The translations under genes were made by a program, and so were the position numbers. The notes under the pieces were generated by a model. It saw nothing but the letters and a program-made list of their open reading frames with translations. It was not told the origin of the DNA and ran no database searches. Positions 1-8,882 of a stretch of 64,000 bases of DNA are shown piece by piece; position 1 is the first letter of the stretch; each line of letters starts with the position of its first letter. The stretch is from Fibrobacter sp. GTDB taxonomy: Bacteria > Fibrobacterota > Fibrobacteria > Fibrobacterales > Fibrobacteraceae. The DNA lies in assembly GCA_024399065.1 (NCBI GenBank), contig JAKSIB010000004.1:1-64000 (forward strand), read 5' to 3'.

Positions 1-552
1 ATTCTTTCTGCCCGTGACCCGTTCTGCATGCGCGCTTCCGCTGTGCTGACACAAGAGTTCAAGAACGCCTGGATTTACTACCAGCCCGAGGAACGTTCCG
101 CTTCTCCTTATTTTGGTACGGTGGCCAAGGCTGACATTTGCATTGAAATTGGTCCCCAGCATCACGGCACCATCAATCCGTTTATTTTTGAAGAATCCGA
201 GCGCCTTGTAAAACGCTACCTGGAACTTGCGGAAGAATGGAATCGTGGCGAACTCCAAAAGCGCCCGCCCATTCCGGTAGAGGTGTATACCCAGCATCGC
301 GACCTGGGTTATCCTAAACCTCAGGGCGGTGGCCCTATCCAAGCCATGATCCATCAAAATGTTTTTGGCCGAGACTATAGTGAACTGAAGGACGGAGACC
401 CGATTTTCCGCACCTTTGACGGTAAGGACATCTTGTTCAAGCGTGAACCTGGTGACCCCGAAGTTGTTTATCCGATTTTTATTAACGAGCCCGCTTATTA
501 CGAAAAGGACATCGCAATGAGCTTGACCGTGAAGACTGTTGAGGAATGGTAG
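1..552 (+). CDS. Aspartoacylase-family zinc amidohydrolase, C-terminal part (5' end outside window)
   Basis: The frame is open from base 1, so the start lies upstream of the window. The visible part matches the C-terminal half of aspartoacylase (AspA/AstE family M14-like zinc hydrolases that deacylate N-acyl amino acids such as N-acetyl-aspartate). Recognisable blocks are IEIGPQHHG, MIHQNVFGRDY, LKDGDPIFRTFDGK and YPIFINEPAYYEKDIAM, which parallel the vertebrate ASPA series GPQPQG, HPNLQDQD, LHPGDPMFLTLDGK and YPVFVNEAAYYEK. The zinc-binding N-terminal half is not visible, so catalytic competence cannot be judged. A bacterial succinylglutamate desuccinylase is the main alternative, but the C-terminal block is closer to aspartoacylase. 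Confidence 0.85.
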   Translation: MLSARDPFCMRASAVLTQEFKNAWIYYQPEERSASPYFGTVAKADICIEIGPQHHGTINPFIFEESERLVKRYLELAEEWNRGELQKRPPIPVEVYTQHRDLGYPKPQGGGPIQAMIHQNVFGRDYSELKDGDPIFRTFDGKDILFKREPGDPEVVYPIFINEPAYYEKDIAMSLTVKTVEEW

Positions 553-590
553 GTGTCATTGCGAGGACCGCTGGGACGAAGCAAACGAAG
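553..590. repeat. Half of a dispersed TGTCATTGCGAG-type intergenic repeat
   Basis: The gap after the aspartoacylase gene begins with GTGTCATTGCGAGG and a GC-rich stretch ending in gaagcaa. The same opening recurs at 26122 and 62536, where it closes with GGCAATC. Here the closing half is missing. Confidence 0.5.
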
Positions 591-629
591 TGGTGTTAAA
601 TCGACGGATTGAAAAGAAGAATTTGAAGG

Positions 630-1277
630 ATGAGTATGATGGATAATGAAGAATTGAAAGAAATTTCTGGCGAAGAACGTCTCTCCAACTTTTTGGAACT
701 TGTCCAGAAGCAGAAGGGTGAACAGTGGGATTCCCGCTTGTTCGATATTCTTGATGCCTTTGAAGATTTCTTGACGGTCCGCCCGGAACCTCCCAAGGAA
801 TGGCTGGATACCTATGCCGAAAAGGGCAAGGAATTCGACTACTACCAGATTGTTCTGCCTCAGGACTTCCAGGACCCGTATGAAGACGACTTGGGCAACA
901 TCCGCCGCCTTCGCAATGAATTTGAACGCACTCCCAGCACCATGGCTTTGGAACATGAATTGGTGAGCCGTAACTACTTTGTTTTTGAAAACGGCCACGC
1001 CGATGCCATTCCCGCTCCTCGCCCCATGCTCATGCTTGAAAGCAAGGACCGTGATGACGATGAAGAGGAACAGGAAGGCGACATCACTTGGGATTGCTGC
1101 ATTTCCATTTTCCCGGATGGCAGCTACATCGCCTACAACTTGAATCACGATGATGAAGAAGTTCTGGGCGAAGATTTTAAGGCTGAGTTCGACAAGCATA
1201 TTGAAGTGCTTTCAAAACTGCAGTTGGTGATTCCTGTGGAAGGACGCGACTACGGGTTCTTGAATAGTAACGCTTAA
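630..1277 (+). CDS. Conserved-looking acidic cytoplasmic protein of unknown function
   Basis: I do not recognise a family. The product is about 215 residues, strongly acidic (a DRDDDEEEQEGD run near residue 140), and lacks a signal peptide or membrane segment. It has codon use like its neighbours and a plausible globular composition with many aromatics. ATG codons at 630, 636 and 639 compete. An AAGGA at 626-630 favours the start at 636 or 639 by spacing, while a weaker purine run precedes 630. It lies 21 bases upstream of the next gene, so the two are probably co-transcribed. Confidence 0.7.
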   Translation: MSMMDNEELKEISGEERLSNFLELVQKQKGEQWDSRLFDILDAFEDFLTVRPEPPKEWLDTYAEKGKEFDYYQIVLPQDFQDPYEDDLGNIRRLRNEFERTPSTMALEHELVSRNYFVFENGHADAIPAPRPMLMLESKDRDDDEEEQEGDITWDCCISIFPDGSYIAYNLNHDDEEVLGEDFKAEFDKHIEVLSKLQLVIPVEGRDYGFLNSNA

Positions 1278-1298
1278 AGAGCGCTGGGGAAGGTTAGG

Positions 1299-2564
1299 AT
1301 GGTTAGAAAACTTTGGACATTGATTCTTGCAATGGGGCTGCTAGCCGGCAGTGCCTTTGCTGCATTTATTCAAAATCCGATTCCTCCCTCTACTCAAGGC
1401 AATTCCCTTTTGGATGAAGACGGTGATGGTCGCCTGGATAAGGTGTCCATTAAGTTCCTTGGCTCCATCAACCAGGATTATCTAGACCAATTTGTTGACT
1501 CGTTATCTTTTGATTGGATTGATTCCTATGGATTTTTAACTCATGTGGTGGCTCCGCATGAATTCTTTAAGCTGGATCCGAATTCTTCTCGCAGTTTGAT
1601 TGTAGACCTTTCCAAACTGCAGCGTAGCTGGCTTCAGTTTACGGCTCTTTCTTCGGAATCCTATTCGAAGGAAAACCTTGGAAATTTCAAGCTTCATATG
1701 ACGGACGGAACGGCCTATAATGTAGCTGTCCAGGACAAGATGCTTCCGGTTATCAAGGATGCCGTACTGCGTGGCTACCGAGGCATGCGTGCCGACACCC
1801 TGTCTTTGAGTTTCTCTGAAAAATCCTACGCAGCACCTAATTGCGAAACTTTCTTGGAGTACAAATCTGAGGATGATTTTGGCGGTCGCTTGTTGCCTTT
1901 GACTTACGCGTTGTGGTCTGACGATGGAAACAAGGTTCTTGTAATTTTTGATGAATTTGTGAATCAGGAAAAACGCCTTGGCCCTCGAGACTCCATTCGT
2001 CTGCTGAACAAATGCTTTGGTGACTACGCGAAGAATGTCGTGGACGAAGAATCAAAATATGTGGTTGTCGCGGGACATTATCCTCTGGAAGTCCAGACGT
2101 CGGCCATGGCTGTCGATAATCATAATTTTGATAAAAACACCCCCGTTTTCCAGTTGGCTTTTAGAAACAGAAATGCTAATGTCCCCTCTGAATCGGAATG
2201 GGGCTTTTCCATGGATGTGATGGACGAAGGCTTCTTGAGTGCTGTTAGAAGCGCTGCAGGTTTGTCTAGCAAGGCTGCGCTGGACTTGTCAAAAATTCAG
2301 ATCCGCTATAGCCTTCGAATTTACGCAAAGACAGGAGAATTTGTTGCTGAAACTTCTGTTGACGTGAAGGGGGATGATCCCCGTTTTGACAGCAAGGGCA
2401 ATAAACTGTTCTTGAAGTGGAATTTTATGGATGCTAACCATCGCCGAATTGGCACGGGTGTCTACATTTCTGATTTTGTAGTCCATGTAACTTATGGTGA
2501 CATGCTTGTGTATCGCAATGACCGCGGTGAGACAACAAGTCTTTTTGGTGTAAAGCGTCGCTAG
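1299..2564 (+). CDS. Secreted protein with Ca-binding-like loop, unknown function
   Basis: The first 22 residues form a Sec signal peptide (MVRKLWTLILAMGLLAGSAFA). Right after it is a short loop LDEDGDGRLDKV, resembling the DxDxDG calcium loops found in dockerins and thrombospondin type-3 repeats. The rest is predicted beta-rich. Near the C-terminus, WNFMDANHRRIGTGVYI resembles the FlgD-like/T9SS sorting strand seen in Fibrobacter and Bacteroidetes secreted proteins. An AAGG lies 7 bases before the ATG. I infer an extracellular or surface protein; the substrate is unknown. Confidence 0.65.
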   Translation: MVRKLWTLILAMGLLAGSAFAAFIQNPIPPSTQGNSLLDEDGDGRLDKVSIKFLGSINQDYLDQFVDSLSFDWIDSYGFLTHVVAPHEFFKLDPNSSRSLIVDLSKLQRSWLQFTALSSESYSKENLGNFKLHMTDGTAYNVAVQDKMLPVIKDAVLRGYRGMRADTLSLSFSEKSYAAPNCETFLEYKSEDDFGGRLLPLTYALWSDDGNKVLVIFDEFVNQEKRLGPRDSIRLLNKCFGDYAKNVVDEESKYVVVAGHYPLEVQTSAMAVDNHNFDKNTPVFQLAFRNRNANVPSESEWGFSMDVMDEGFLSAVRSAAGLSSKAALDLSKIQIRYSLRIYAKTGEFVAETSVDVKGDDPRFDSKGNKLFLKWNFMDANHRRIGTGVYISDFVVHVTYGDMLVYRNDRGETTSLFGVKRR

Positions 2565-2591
2565 ACTAACGGAATGCGACTCAAGTAAAAA

Positions 2592-3593
2592 ATGGAATTA
2601 TTTGAACGAGAAATATACAAGCGCTACATGACTCTGATCGAGGCTGCTGGTTGTGCGCAAGAACCGGGCTTCGCTAAGGTGCCGTGTTTCGCGAAGAGCC
2701 CGCGCTCTACGAAGGAACCGCGCGCAGTTCGCCTTGCGGAAATTATGGACGATTACGATGCGTTCTGCTTTGACGGCTATGGCACTTTGTATAACCGCGG
2801 GGCCTTTGTCTATCCAGGATCTCGCGAGATGTTCGATGCCCTCCGTAAGGCGGGCAAGCAGTTGCGCCTGGTGACCAACGCCGCTTCCGATGTTGTGGAT
2901 GTGCTGGCAGCAGACGCTGCAAAACGGGGCTTCAATTTTTCCGCTTCTGAAACTATTTCCTCGGGAAGCCTGTTGGGCGACTTGGCGGCGAATCTGCGCG
3001 CGGGTATTTGTTTCGGTAATCCGTCTCAGAAAGTTGCTCCCCGCACTTTGAAAGAAGTTTTCTACATCGGTCGCGAAACGGGCCTGCACGTCTTGAATGC
3101 AAACGGAATCGATGCTGTGGAAAATCCGATGGAACCTATTGTGGCAATTTCTTCTGCAAAGGATACTCCGGAAACTTACGCCCATGCGGTTGAAATTCTG
3201 CGTCGCCCTGGAGCTGTTTTGCTGGTGCTGAATTCTGACGCCTGGGCTCCTAAAACGGATGGAACCCGCGAGCCTGTTTCTGGCGCGTTATGCGAACGCT
3301 TGCGTCGTGATTCTGTATGCGACGCCAACGATGGAATGGGCTGCGAAACTTATTACTTGGGAAAGCCTTTCCCAGAAATTTGGACTGCGGTCCGCAAGAC
3401 ATTGCCTGCTTCGCTTTTTGATGGCAAGGAACCCCGAGTGCTGATGATTGGAGACACCTTGGGCACCGATATCTACGGCGGTAAAATTGCTGGCTTTGAC
3501 AGTGCGCTGTTGATTGGCCGAAATGAACCTGCAGCGGAATTGAAAGGCGACCAGGAATATTTGGGAATAGTTCCTGATTTCTACATCTTGTAA
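2592..3593 (+). CDS. HAD-superfamily hydrolase, NagD-like (class IIA)
   Basis: HAD motif I is FDGYGTLY, with nucleophile Asp61. It is followed by the class IIA pattern in which a sugar/nucleotide phosphatase cap begins after LRLVTNAAS (motif II, T/S-N). Motif III Lys is in YLGKPFPEIW and motif IV is IGDTLGTDIYGG. Length (333) fits after allowing for a roughly 50-residue N-terminal extension of low complexity (alternating GFAKVPCFAKSP-like residues). A start nearer Met52 would remove that extension. The residue two after the nucleophile is Tyr rather than Asp, as in haloacid dehalogenases, so phosphatase activity is uncertain. The substrate is unknown. Confidence 0.75.
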   Translation: MELFEREIYKRYMTLIEAAGCAQEPGFAKVPCFAKSPRSTKEPRAVRLAEIMDDYDAFCFDGYGTLYNRGAFVYPGSREMFDALRKAGKQLRLVTNAASDVVDVLAADAAKRGFNFSASETISSGSLLGDLAANLRAGICFGNPSQKVAPRTLKEVFYIGRETGLHVLNANGIDAVENPMEPIVAISSAKDTPETYAHAVEILRRPGAVLLVLNSDAWAPKTDGTREPVSGALCERLRRDSVCDANDGMGCETYYLGKPFPEIWTAVRKTLPASLFDGKEPRVLMIGDTLGTDIYGGKIAGFDSALLIGRNEPAAELKGDQEYLGIVPDFYIL

Positions 3594-3604
3594 AAATGGT
3601 TTTG

Positions 3605-3638
3605 AAAAAATCCCGGCTCCAGCGAGTCGGGATTCTTT
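3605..3638. terminator. Bidirectional hairpin terminator
   Basis: A TCCCG/CGGGA stem is flanked by an A-run on the left and T-rich sequence on the right. It lies between the convergent HAD hydrolase gene and the GH9 gene and can serve both. Confidence 0.75.
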
Positions 3639-3655
3639 AATTCGTTTTGACTTTT

Positions 3656-6241
3656 TTATTTCGTCAGCTGGATCAGCTTGGTGGCGCTCAATGAGCCTGC
3701 CTTTGCCTTGACGATGTAGGCGCCTGCGGGAAGGCTGCTCAAGTCAAAGAGAGCGGTGTGGCTGCCTGCGCTCTGACGTTCGTTGAACTTGCGAACGGTC
3801 TTGCCTTGGACTGATACCAACTGGATTTCTGCAGTGGCGGCCTGAGACAAGCTGTAGTTCACTTCCAGTACAGAACCTTGTCTTACCACATTCAAGCTCT
3901 TGCTAAATGCGGGAGTTTGGGGGATTGCTTCTGTAGAATCTGTAATGGATGTGTCTTTTGCCGAGGTGTCAGCTGTTGCCGGAGAACGTTCCTTGGACAG
4001 AAGCATAAGAACTGCCTGGAGCTTGGCGTTGCCATGGAGGTCTACGTATGTTTTATATATGTCGGAGTATAGGGAGTCTATACTAGAAGTGAAGCCGCCC
4101 ATAAGGTCTCCTACAAGGGGACGGTACTTGTAATCGGGATAGAATTCAACGGGAGGATCCATAAACTCGTATTTGTTGTAGCCTTCGGGATTTGAGGTTG
4201 GGTGTTTAACATGGGATTCGTTCTTGTCGCCAACGCCAACGACCATGGACATGTCCCAGCGATTCATTCCCAGCAGGTAGTTCATTCTGCTGATAACATT
4301 CTGCTTGGCTTCCTTGTAGTTCCAGGTTACATTGTAGTTATGGGGGAGAAGAATTTCGTTTTTGGTAAGATCCTTGGCAATATCTGCAAACATGAGTAGA
4401 GTTAATTGTGCGCCAATTTCATAATAATTGGCTACACCTTCAAAGTACTTGTCCCACAGACTAAAGGTAAGTCCGTTGGCGTTGATGGATTTTTCTACAC
4501 CATTAATGGTTGCCAATGAGATTTTGTGTGTATCTGTGTTTTCGCCTAAGTTTTGAACATTGTCTTTCAGAAGAATGAATATGACTTTTTCAATGTAGTC
4601 CAAACGGGTGTATTTATCAATGCCGAAGGATTCGCTGGTCTTTTCGTCTGCGAGAATCAGCTTGTAGAATGCGTACAGCGAGAAAATATGGGTGTAAGCG
4701 TAATCGCTTACCCAGCCACCGGGCCCAAATCCAGAACTGTTTCCGAACCATCCTCCTTCGAAGTTGCTTTCGGGGTCGTATTCAGCGTACTTGGCATTGT
4801 TGTTTATCTTTGAATTGTGAACTAGATCGTCCAGGTAGTCGAAATCCTTGTCCTTTCCGTCTGTGGCGTACAGGAGGGCTACGGCGGCCATGGCTAACTT
4901 GTCGTCAACGTCTTTGCCCGACGGATAACCAAGTTCGTCTGCACTCCAGCCTCCGGCCATGGTGTTGTTAACGAAGGGCTTGCCTCCGTCGTAACTGTTT
5001 TCTTTGAGTCTTAAGGCTCGGGCGAAATCGTATAATTTTTTAGCGACCATCAAGCAGCTGTCTGCAAATGGCTTGTCGTATTTGGCGTAGTCCTTGCCAA
5101 GGAGGGCCAGGCCTGCAGCAATGTTGCTGGAAACATTGGATCCAAGATGGCCTAAATGGGCTTCGCGTTTTACTGTGCGGGTGTCCTCGCCGTCTGCTCG
5201 ATTCCAGGAATTGTGATCTTCGGTGATGTTTCCCACGCTTACGGCCATGTCGTCAATAACGCCCTTGGCCTGTACGTAGGAGCGAAGGAAGAAATCTGCA
5301 CCATGCTTTGCTTCGCGAAGTGCGTCGGGAATTTTATCCGTTGTTTCCGTTTCGTTATGGTTATAGGCGTAATGGTCATCGTCATGTTCGGGATTGGTGG
5401 CCGCCATGGTAGACAAGACCATAAAGGTGTAGGACATGGTAATGCCGTTTTTCACATGGTCGCCCGCATCGTACCAACCGCCCTGCAAGGCTCCATCTCC
5501 GTCATTCATGTGGCTGGGACCGTGAAACCAGGATTCGGAATCACCGCTGCGCTGGGCTCCAAAGAACTTTAGGCCTGCATCGCGGACCATAGAGTAAACT
5601 TCGTCGCTAATAATGAATGTGGAGGAGTATTCCTGGCCTACTTTAATGCGAAGCCTCTTGTTGGTGGGGAGCCCAGCCATGTCGGCAAGCTTACCAACGC
5701 AAACTGTTTTCTCTTCTCCGGAAACACTTGCGGTGTATCTGGTTTTCGAGGCTATTTCGTAGGCTTTAACGGTTCTTTTGAAACCAGCTTTATTTTCTGT
5801 TGCGGTAAAGGTTCCGCCTTCGGCAACTGTTTTTCCGTCGGTATCGACAACGGAATAGGTTTCGCTGCATTCGCCGGATTCAGACATATAATGGAACATC
5901 TGTTCCTGGTCGTCGGGCAGGTAGCCTGCCTGATTGACGTGGATGTTGCCGACGCTCAAGTTAAGCGCGTCAATGTAAGCCTGGTCGAGAGTATCGGAAA
6001 TGATTCCGTTGGCCTCGAATTCCTTGGGAGAGGCGCCTACGGCAGGAAGGGGGTTCCTAATGGTTTCGTCAGTGCCTTTTTCGAACTTGCTAAAGCCTAA
6101 AACGGTGCCGCCTTCAATGGCGTCTGTGGTAGACCAGGTCATGGGGTACACGGGACGGATCAAGTCGTAGTGAGTCTGGTCTGCGGCAAGAGCGGAGGAG
6201 GCTGCTGTTGCCAAAAGGCTGGTCAGGAGAATTTTTTTCAT
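3656..6241 (-). CDS. Secreted GH9 family glycoside hydrolase with C-terminal sorting module
   Basis: The frame is open up to 6361, but the signal peptide MKKILLTSLLATAASSALA starts at 6241, so I use that ATG (861 residues). An Ig-like CelD_N domain (IHVNQAGYLPD) lies near residues 100-200. A GH9 (alpha/alpha)6 domain follows, with WYDAGDHVKNG near residue 256 carrying the two catalytic-site Asp. The C-terminal GH9 block YLLGMNRWDMSMVVGVG is present. The block that should contain the acid Glu (NEVAINWNAP in the paralogue at 35295) reads TYVDLHGNAKL, so the proton donor seems replaced. The last about 80 residues (LSSLPAGAYIVKAK, LIQLTK) are a T9SS type-A-like sorting domain. Probably an endoglucanase homologue for plant cell-wall attack; activity is uncertain. 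Confidence 0.88.
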   Translation of the reverse strand: MKKILLTSLLATAASSALAADQTHYDLIRPVYPMTWSTTDAIEGGTVLGFSKFEKGTDETIRNPLPAVGASPKEFEANGIISDTLDQAYIDALNLSVGNIHVNQAGYLPDDQEQMFHYMSESGECSETYSVVDTDGKTVAEGGTFTATENKAGFKRTVKAYEIASKTRYTASVSGEEKTVCVGKLADMAGLPTNKRLRIKVGQEYSSTFIISDEVYSMVRDAGLKFFGAQRSGDSESWFHGPSHMNDGDGALQGGWYDAGDHVKNGITMSYTFMVLSTMAATNPEHDDDHYAYNHNETETTDKIPDALREAKHGADFFLRSYVQAKGVIDDMAVSVGNITEDHNSWNRADGEDTRTVKREAHLGHLGSNVSSNIAAGLALLGKDYAKYDKPFADSCLMVAKKLYDFARALRLKENSYDGGKPFVNNTMAGGWSADELGYPSGKDVDDKLAMAAVALLYATDGKDKDFDYLDDLVHNSKINNNAKYAEYDPESNFEGGWFGNSSGFGPGGWVSDYAYTHIFSLYAFYKLILADEKTSESFGIDKYTRLDYIEKVIFILLKDNVQNLGENTDTHKISLATINGVEKSINANGLTFSLWDKYFEGVANYYEIGAQLTLLMFADIAKDLTKNEILLPHNYNVTWNYKEAKQNVISRMNYLLGMNRWDMSMVVGVGDKNESHVKHPTSNPEGYNKYEFMDPPVEFYPDYKYRPLVGDLMGGFTSSIDSLYSDIYKTYVDLHGNAKLQAVLMLLSKERSPATADTSAKDTSITDSTEAIPQTPAFSKSLNVVRQGSVLEVNYSLSQAATAEIQLVSVQGKTVRKFNERQSAGSHTALFDLSSLPAGAYIVKAKAGSLSATKLIQLTK

Positions 6242-6365
6242 AAAGAACCCGATTGTTTTATTGAGTGTAAAGATACTTATTTTTTGCTTACAATCAAAGG
6301 GGCGTTGTTTGTAATGAGGCCGTTGCAAACCCTCGACCAGGGTTCTCAACCCGTTCTTCAATCCA

Positions 6366-6405
6366 TAAAGTAAAAAGACCAGGCTTAGCCTGGTCCTTTT
6401 ACTTT
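6366..6405. terminator. Terminator downstream of tRNA-Gly
   Basis: There is a long near-perfect inverted repeat (GACCAGGC TTA GCCTGGTC) bounded by A- and T-rich arms. It lies directly 3' of the tRNA on the minus strand. Confidence 0.8.
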
Positions 6406-6407
6406 AG

Positions 6408-6480
6408 AGCGGGAAAAGGGTTTCGAACCCTCGACATCGACCTTGGGAAGGTCGCGCTCTACCAACTGAGCTACTCCCGC
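6408..6480 (-). tRNA. tRNA-Gly (anticodon CCC)
   Basis: The minus strand folds into a full cloverleaf. The acceptor GCGGGAG pairs with TTCCCGC, the D-stem is GCTC/GAGC, the anticodon stem CGACC/GGTCG encloses loop TTCCCAA, and the T-loop is TTCGAAA. The anticodon CCC reads GGG glycine codons. The 3' CCA is not encoded. Confidence 0.95.
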
Positions 6481-6561
6481 AAGCGGTTGTTTTACCGTCT
6501 GAACGTAATTTAGAAAAAAAGCGGTCTTTGTAAAGGGAACGGCTTTTTCTATCATTGAATT

Positions 6562-7122
6562 ATGCTTAAGATGAATCGTGTTTTGTTTGTCCTTACTGCA
6601 GTTCTCCTGCTTTCTGTTTCAGCACGCTCTGATGATCGCTCCTTTTGGCGAAAGTTCGTTGATTTCTTTAGCCCCGCTCCGGCAGTAACTTGTGAGGGCT
6701 CTGTGTGCGATGAACTTCGCAACCTAGATTCCAAAATAGGCAAGGTGGAAGGCCGTTATTCTAGGGAACGTCGCCCTGTTCACAAGGAACGCTTGAAAAA
6801 GGAATTGGATAGCTTGCAGGTTGTTCGCGATTCCTTGTGGACGATTGTCGAGGCAAAACAAGGTACCGCCAATACGACAGTTCCGGTCGATACTGCAAAA
6901 ACTGGGGACAAGGCTAGTTCAAAATCCGCTGAAATTGCTTCAGTAGAAACTGCTCCTGTAAAATCTGAAGTTTGCGCACACGACACAGTCTTTGTACACG
7001 ACACTGTTGTGGTTCATGATACCCTTTATGTGATGCTTGCAAATAAGCCGGAGCCTGTTGCTCCCGTAGCTCCTGAATCCTCAGCCGCGTTTTCAGCAGA
7101 GTCCGCAGCTTCTGCCAAATAG
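6562..7122 (+). CDS. Exported protein with coiled-coil segment and HDT repeats, unknown
   Basis: An N-terminal hydrophobic signal (VLFVLTAVLLLSVSARS) is followed by a helical, charged stretch (ERLKKELDSLQVVRDSLW) that could form a coiled coil. Near residue 145 there is a short imperfect repeat, HDTVFVHDTVVVHDTLYV. The tail is Ala/Pro/Glu-rich. No family is recognised. Similar xHDTVxVHDT strings occur in Fibrobacter and Bacteroidetes envelope proteins, which is a weak hint only. Starts at 6562 or 6571 are both possible. The gene ends 3 bases before sfsA and probably shares its transcript. Confidence 0.6.
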   Translation: MLKMNRVLFVLTAVLLLSVSARSDDRSFWRKFVDFFSPAPAVTCEGSVCDELRNLDSKIGKVEGRYSRERRPVHKERLKKELDSLQVVRDSLWTIVEAKQGTANTTVPVDTAKTGDKASSKSAEIASVETAPVKSEVCAHDTVFVHDTVVVHDTLYVMLANKPEPVAPVAPESSAAFSAESAASAK

Positions 7123-7125
7123 ATT

Positions 7126-7878
7126 ATGCAGTACGCAAACGTTGTTCCTGGCAAATTCATCGGCCGCCCCAACCGCTTTATCGCCCATGTGGAAATCGAT
7201 GGAGTGGATACTGTTGTTCATGTGAAAAATACGGGGCGCTGCAAGGAACTGTTGGTGCCTGGTTGCAAAGTTTATTTGGAAAAGTCTTCCAATGAAGCTC
7301 GCAAGACTCCTTACGACTTAATCGCCGTGGAGAAAGTTGTGCTGGCGCAGACCATACTCATCAATATGGATAGCCAGGCTCCCAACAAGGTGGCCGGTGA
7401 ATGGATCCGCGCCCACCAGGAACGCTTTCCTGAAATCACTTTTCTAAAACCTGAATATACCTTTGGAAATTCCCGCTTTGATTTCTACGTGGAGTACAAG
7501 GGCACGGGGCGTACCAAGGCGGAAAAGGCTAAACTTCACAAGATGTTCATTGAGGTGAAGGGCTGCACGCTGGAATTCGATGGCCACGCGAAGTTTCCGG
7601 ATGCGCCTACGGAACGAGGCGTTAAGCATTTGACGGAACTTGCAGAAATCTTGCGGGAAGGCGTTGCTGCAGAAGATGGCACGCCCTACGAATGTGGCAT
7701 CCTGTTCTTGATTCAGATGAAAGGCTGCCACAAGTTCTCTCCTAACGTGGCGACTCATCCGGAGTTCGGCGCAGCTCTCCGCACGGCCCAGGAAGCAGGC
7801 GTTGAAATCTTCGTTTACGACTGCAATGTAACTCCCGATACCCTCACCGCCGACGCTCCTGTTGCCTTAGAATTATAA
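7126..7878 (+). CDS. sfsA: SfsA family protein (sugar fermentation stimulation protein A)
   Basis: The 250 residues match the SfsA family along its whole length. The N-terminal OB-like part has FIGRPNRFIAHV and KNTGRCKELLVPGC. The C-terminal nuclease-like fold has NSRFDFYVE, IEVKGCTLE, FPDAPTERGVKHL and a late ILFLIQMKG. The family is conserved in bacteria. It was named for an effect on maltose metabolism in E. coli, and its fold resembles PD-(D/E)XK nucleases, with the Asp of RFDF and the Glu-x-Lys of IEVKG as the likely metal-site residues. The biochemical role remains unsettled. Confidence 0.95.
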   Translation: MQYANVVPGKFIGRPNRFIAHVEIDGVDTVVHVKNTGRCKELLVPGCKVYLEKSSNEARKTPYDLIAVEKVVLAQTILINMDSQAPNKVAGEWIRAHQERFPEITFLKPEYTFGNSRFDFYVEYKGTGRTKAEKAKLHKMFIEVKGCTLEFDGHAKFPDAPTERGVKHLTELAEILREGVAAEDGTPYECGILFLIQMKGCHKFSPNVATHPEFGAALRTAQEAGVEIFVYDCNVTPDTLTADAPVALEL

Positions 7879-7941
7879 AACCAGAGGAATCGAGCGATAT
7901 TTCCTTATGCAGAATTCTTGCATTAGAGTCTAGGGGGATAA

Positions 7942-8026
7942 GTAAGGGGATGCCTCCCCTTACGACAGGATATTTGTGAAACAAATTCCTGTAGGGGAGC
8001 TCGAGGGGGACTTGGTCCTCCCTCGA
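7942..8026. terminator. Three consecutive hairpins between convergent genes
   Basis: Three separate inverted repeats occupy the gap between sfsA and nudC. They are GTAAGGGGATGCCTCCCCTT and on (7942-7963), a nested ACAGGA/TCCTGT stem (7965-7992), and TCGAGGGGGA/TCCTCCCTCGA (8001-8026). They probably act as a composite bidirectional terminator. None has a long T-run. Confidence 0.5.
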
Positions 8027-8027
8027 A

Positions 8028-8882
8028 TTATTTATTTCGGAAATTCTCGATTAGGCAGCAACTGATACTTACGTCAGTCTCATAAGGCGGAATATCTTTG
8101 CGTTCCACCCACAGCGCCTCGGAAAGTTCTTCTTCCTGCATGTGGATTGTATCGTCGCCGTCTAGTTCAGCGGTAAAGCCTGCGATAAGAGAATCGCTAA
8201 AGGGCCAAGGCTGGCTTCCGAAATATTTCACGTTCTTGATCTTTACGCCGGCTTCTTCGAGAACTTCGCGATGTGCAGCCTGCTCCAGAGATTCACCGAT
8301 TTCCACAAAGCCGGAAATCAAAAAGCGGCGAGGATTCGGATTGTCCTTGTTGTGGGCCATCAAAAGCTTGTCGCCATTGCGTACAGCAACAATGACCACG
8401 GGAGAAATTCTCGGATACATCACGTTGTTGCACTTGGGACAAATGATGCTGCGTTCTTTATCGCCGCGAATGGTTACGTTTCCGCATCGGCCGCAGAACT
8501 TGTGCAGAGATTCCCAATGTGCCAGGTGTGCCGCTGTTGCGCCGCCCAAACGTTGGGTAATGTCTTCCATGTTGCGGAAAGTTCTGTTGCCCATGTATTC
8601 AAAGCCGGCCGCATTTCCTATGTGTTCGTCAATGCTATCGTCCAGGAAATATGCTGTGCCGTCGATATTGAAAAGATAATGGCCTTCGAATTCAGTCAGA
8701 CTTTTCTTGCCGTTTTCTCCGCTGTCAGTGAAAAAATCCCGGACTCTTGGAACTTCGTAGTTGTCGCCGTTTTTTTTCAGCAGAGTCTTGCTGCCGTTAT
8801 AGCGGATAAAAAAATCACCCAGCTTGGGATCTTGAATACCAAACTGGTTGTTCATTTGATGGGGTTTAATTTCGTGAATCAT
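8028..8882 (-). CDS. nudC: NAD(+) diphosphatase / RNA-decapping Nudix hydrolase NudC
   Basis: The domain order matches NudC. A poorly conserved N-terminal domain comes first. A four-Cys zinc ribbon follows (CGRCG and CPKC around residues 120-140). Then comes the Nudix box G-x5-E-x7-REVLEEAG (GFVEIGESLEQAAHREVLEE). The family-specific SQPWPFS motif comes directly after and distinguishes NADH pyrophosphatases from other Nudix enzymes. It hydrolyses NAD(H) to NMN(H) and AMP, and can remove NAD caps from RNA. The start codon overlaps the stop of the upstream diguanylate cyclase gene by 4 bases (ATGA), so translation is probably coupled. Confidence 0.95.
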   Translation of the reverse strand: MIHEIKPHQMNNQFGIQDPKLGDFFIRYNGSKTLLKKNGDNYEVPRVRDFFTDSGENGKKSLTEFEGHYLFNIDGTAYFLDDSIDEHIGNAAGFEYMGNRTFRNMEDITQRLGGATAAHLAHWESLHKFCGRCGNVTIRGDKERSIICPKCNNVMYPRISPVVIVAVRNGDKLLMAHNKDNPNPRRFLISGFVEIGESLEQAAHREVLEEAGVKIKNVKYFGSQPWPFSDSLIAGFTAELDGDDTIHMQEEELSEALWVERKDIPPYETDVSISCCLIENFRNK

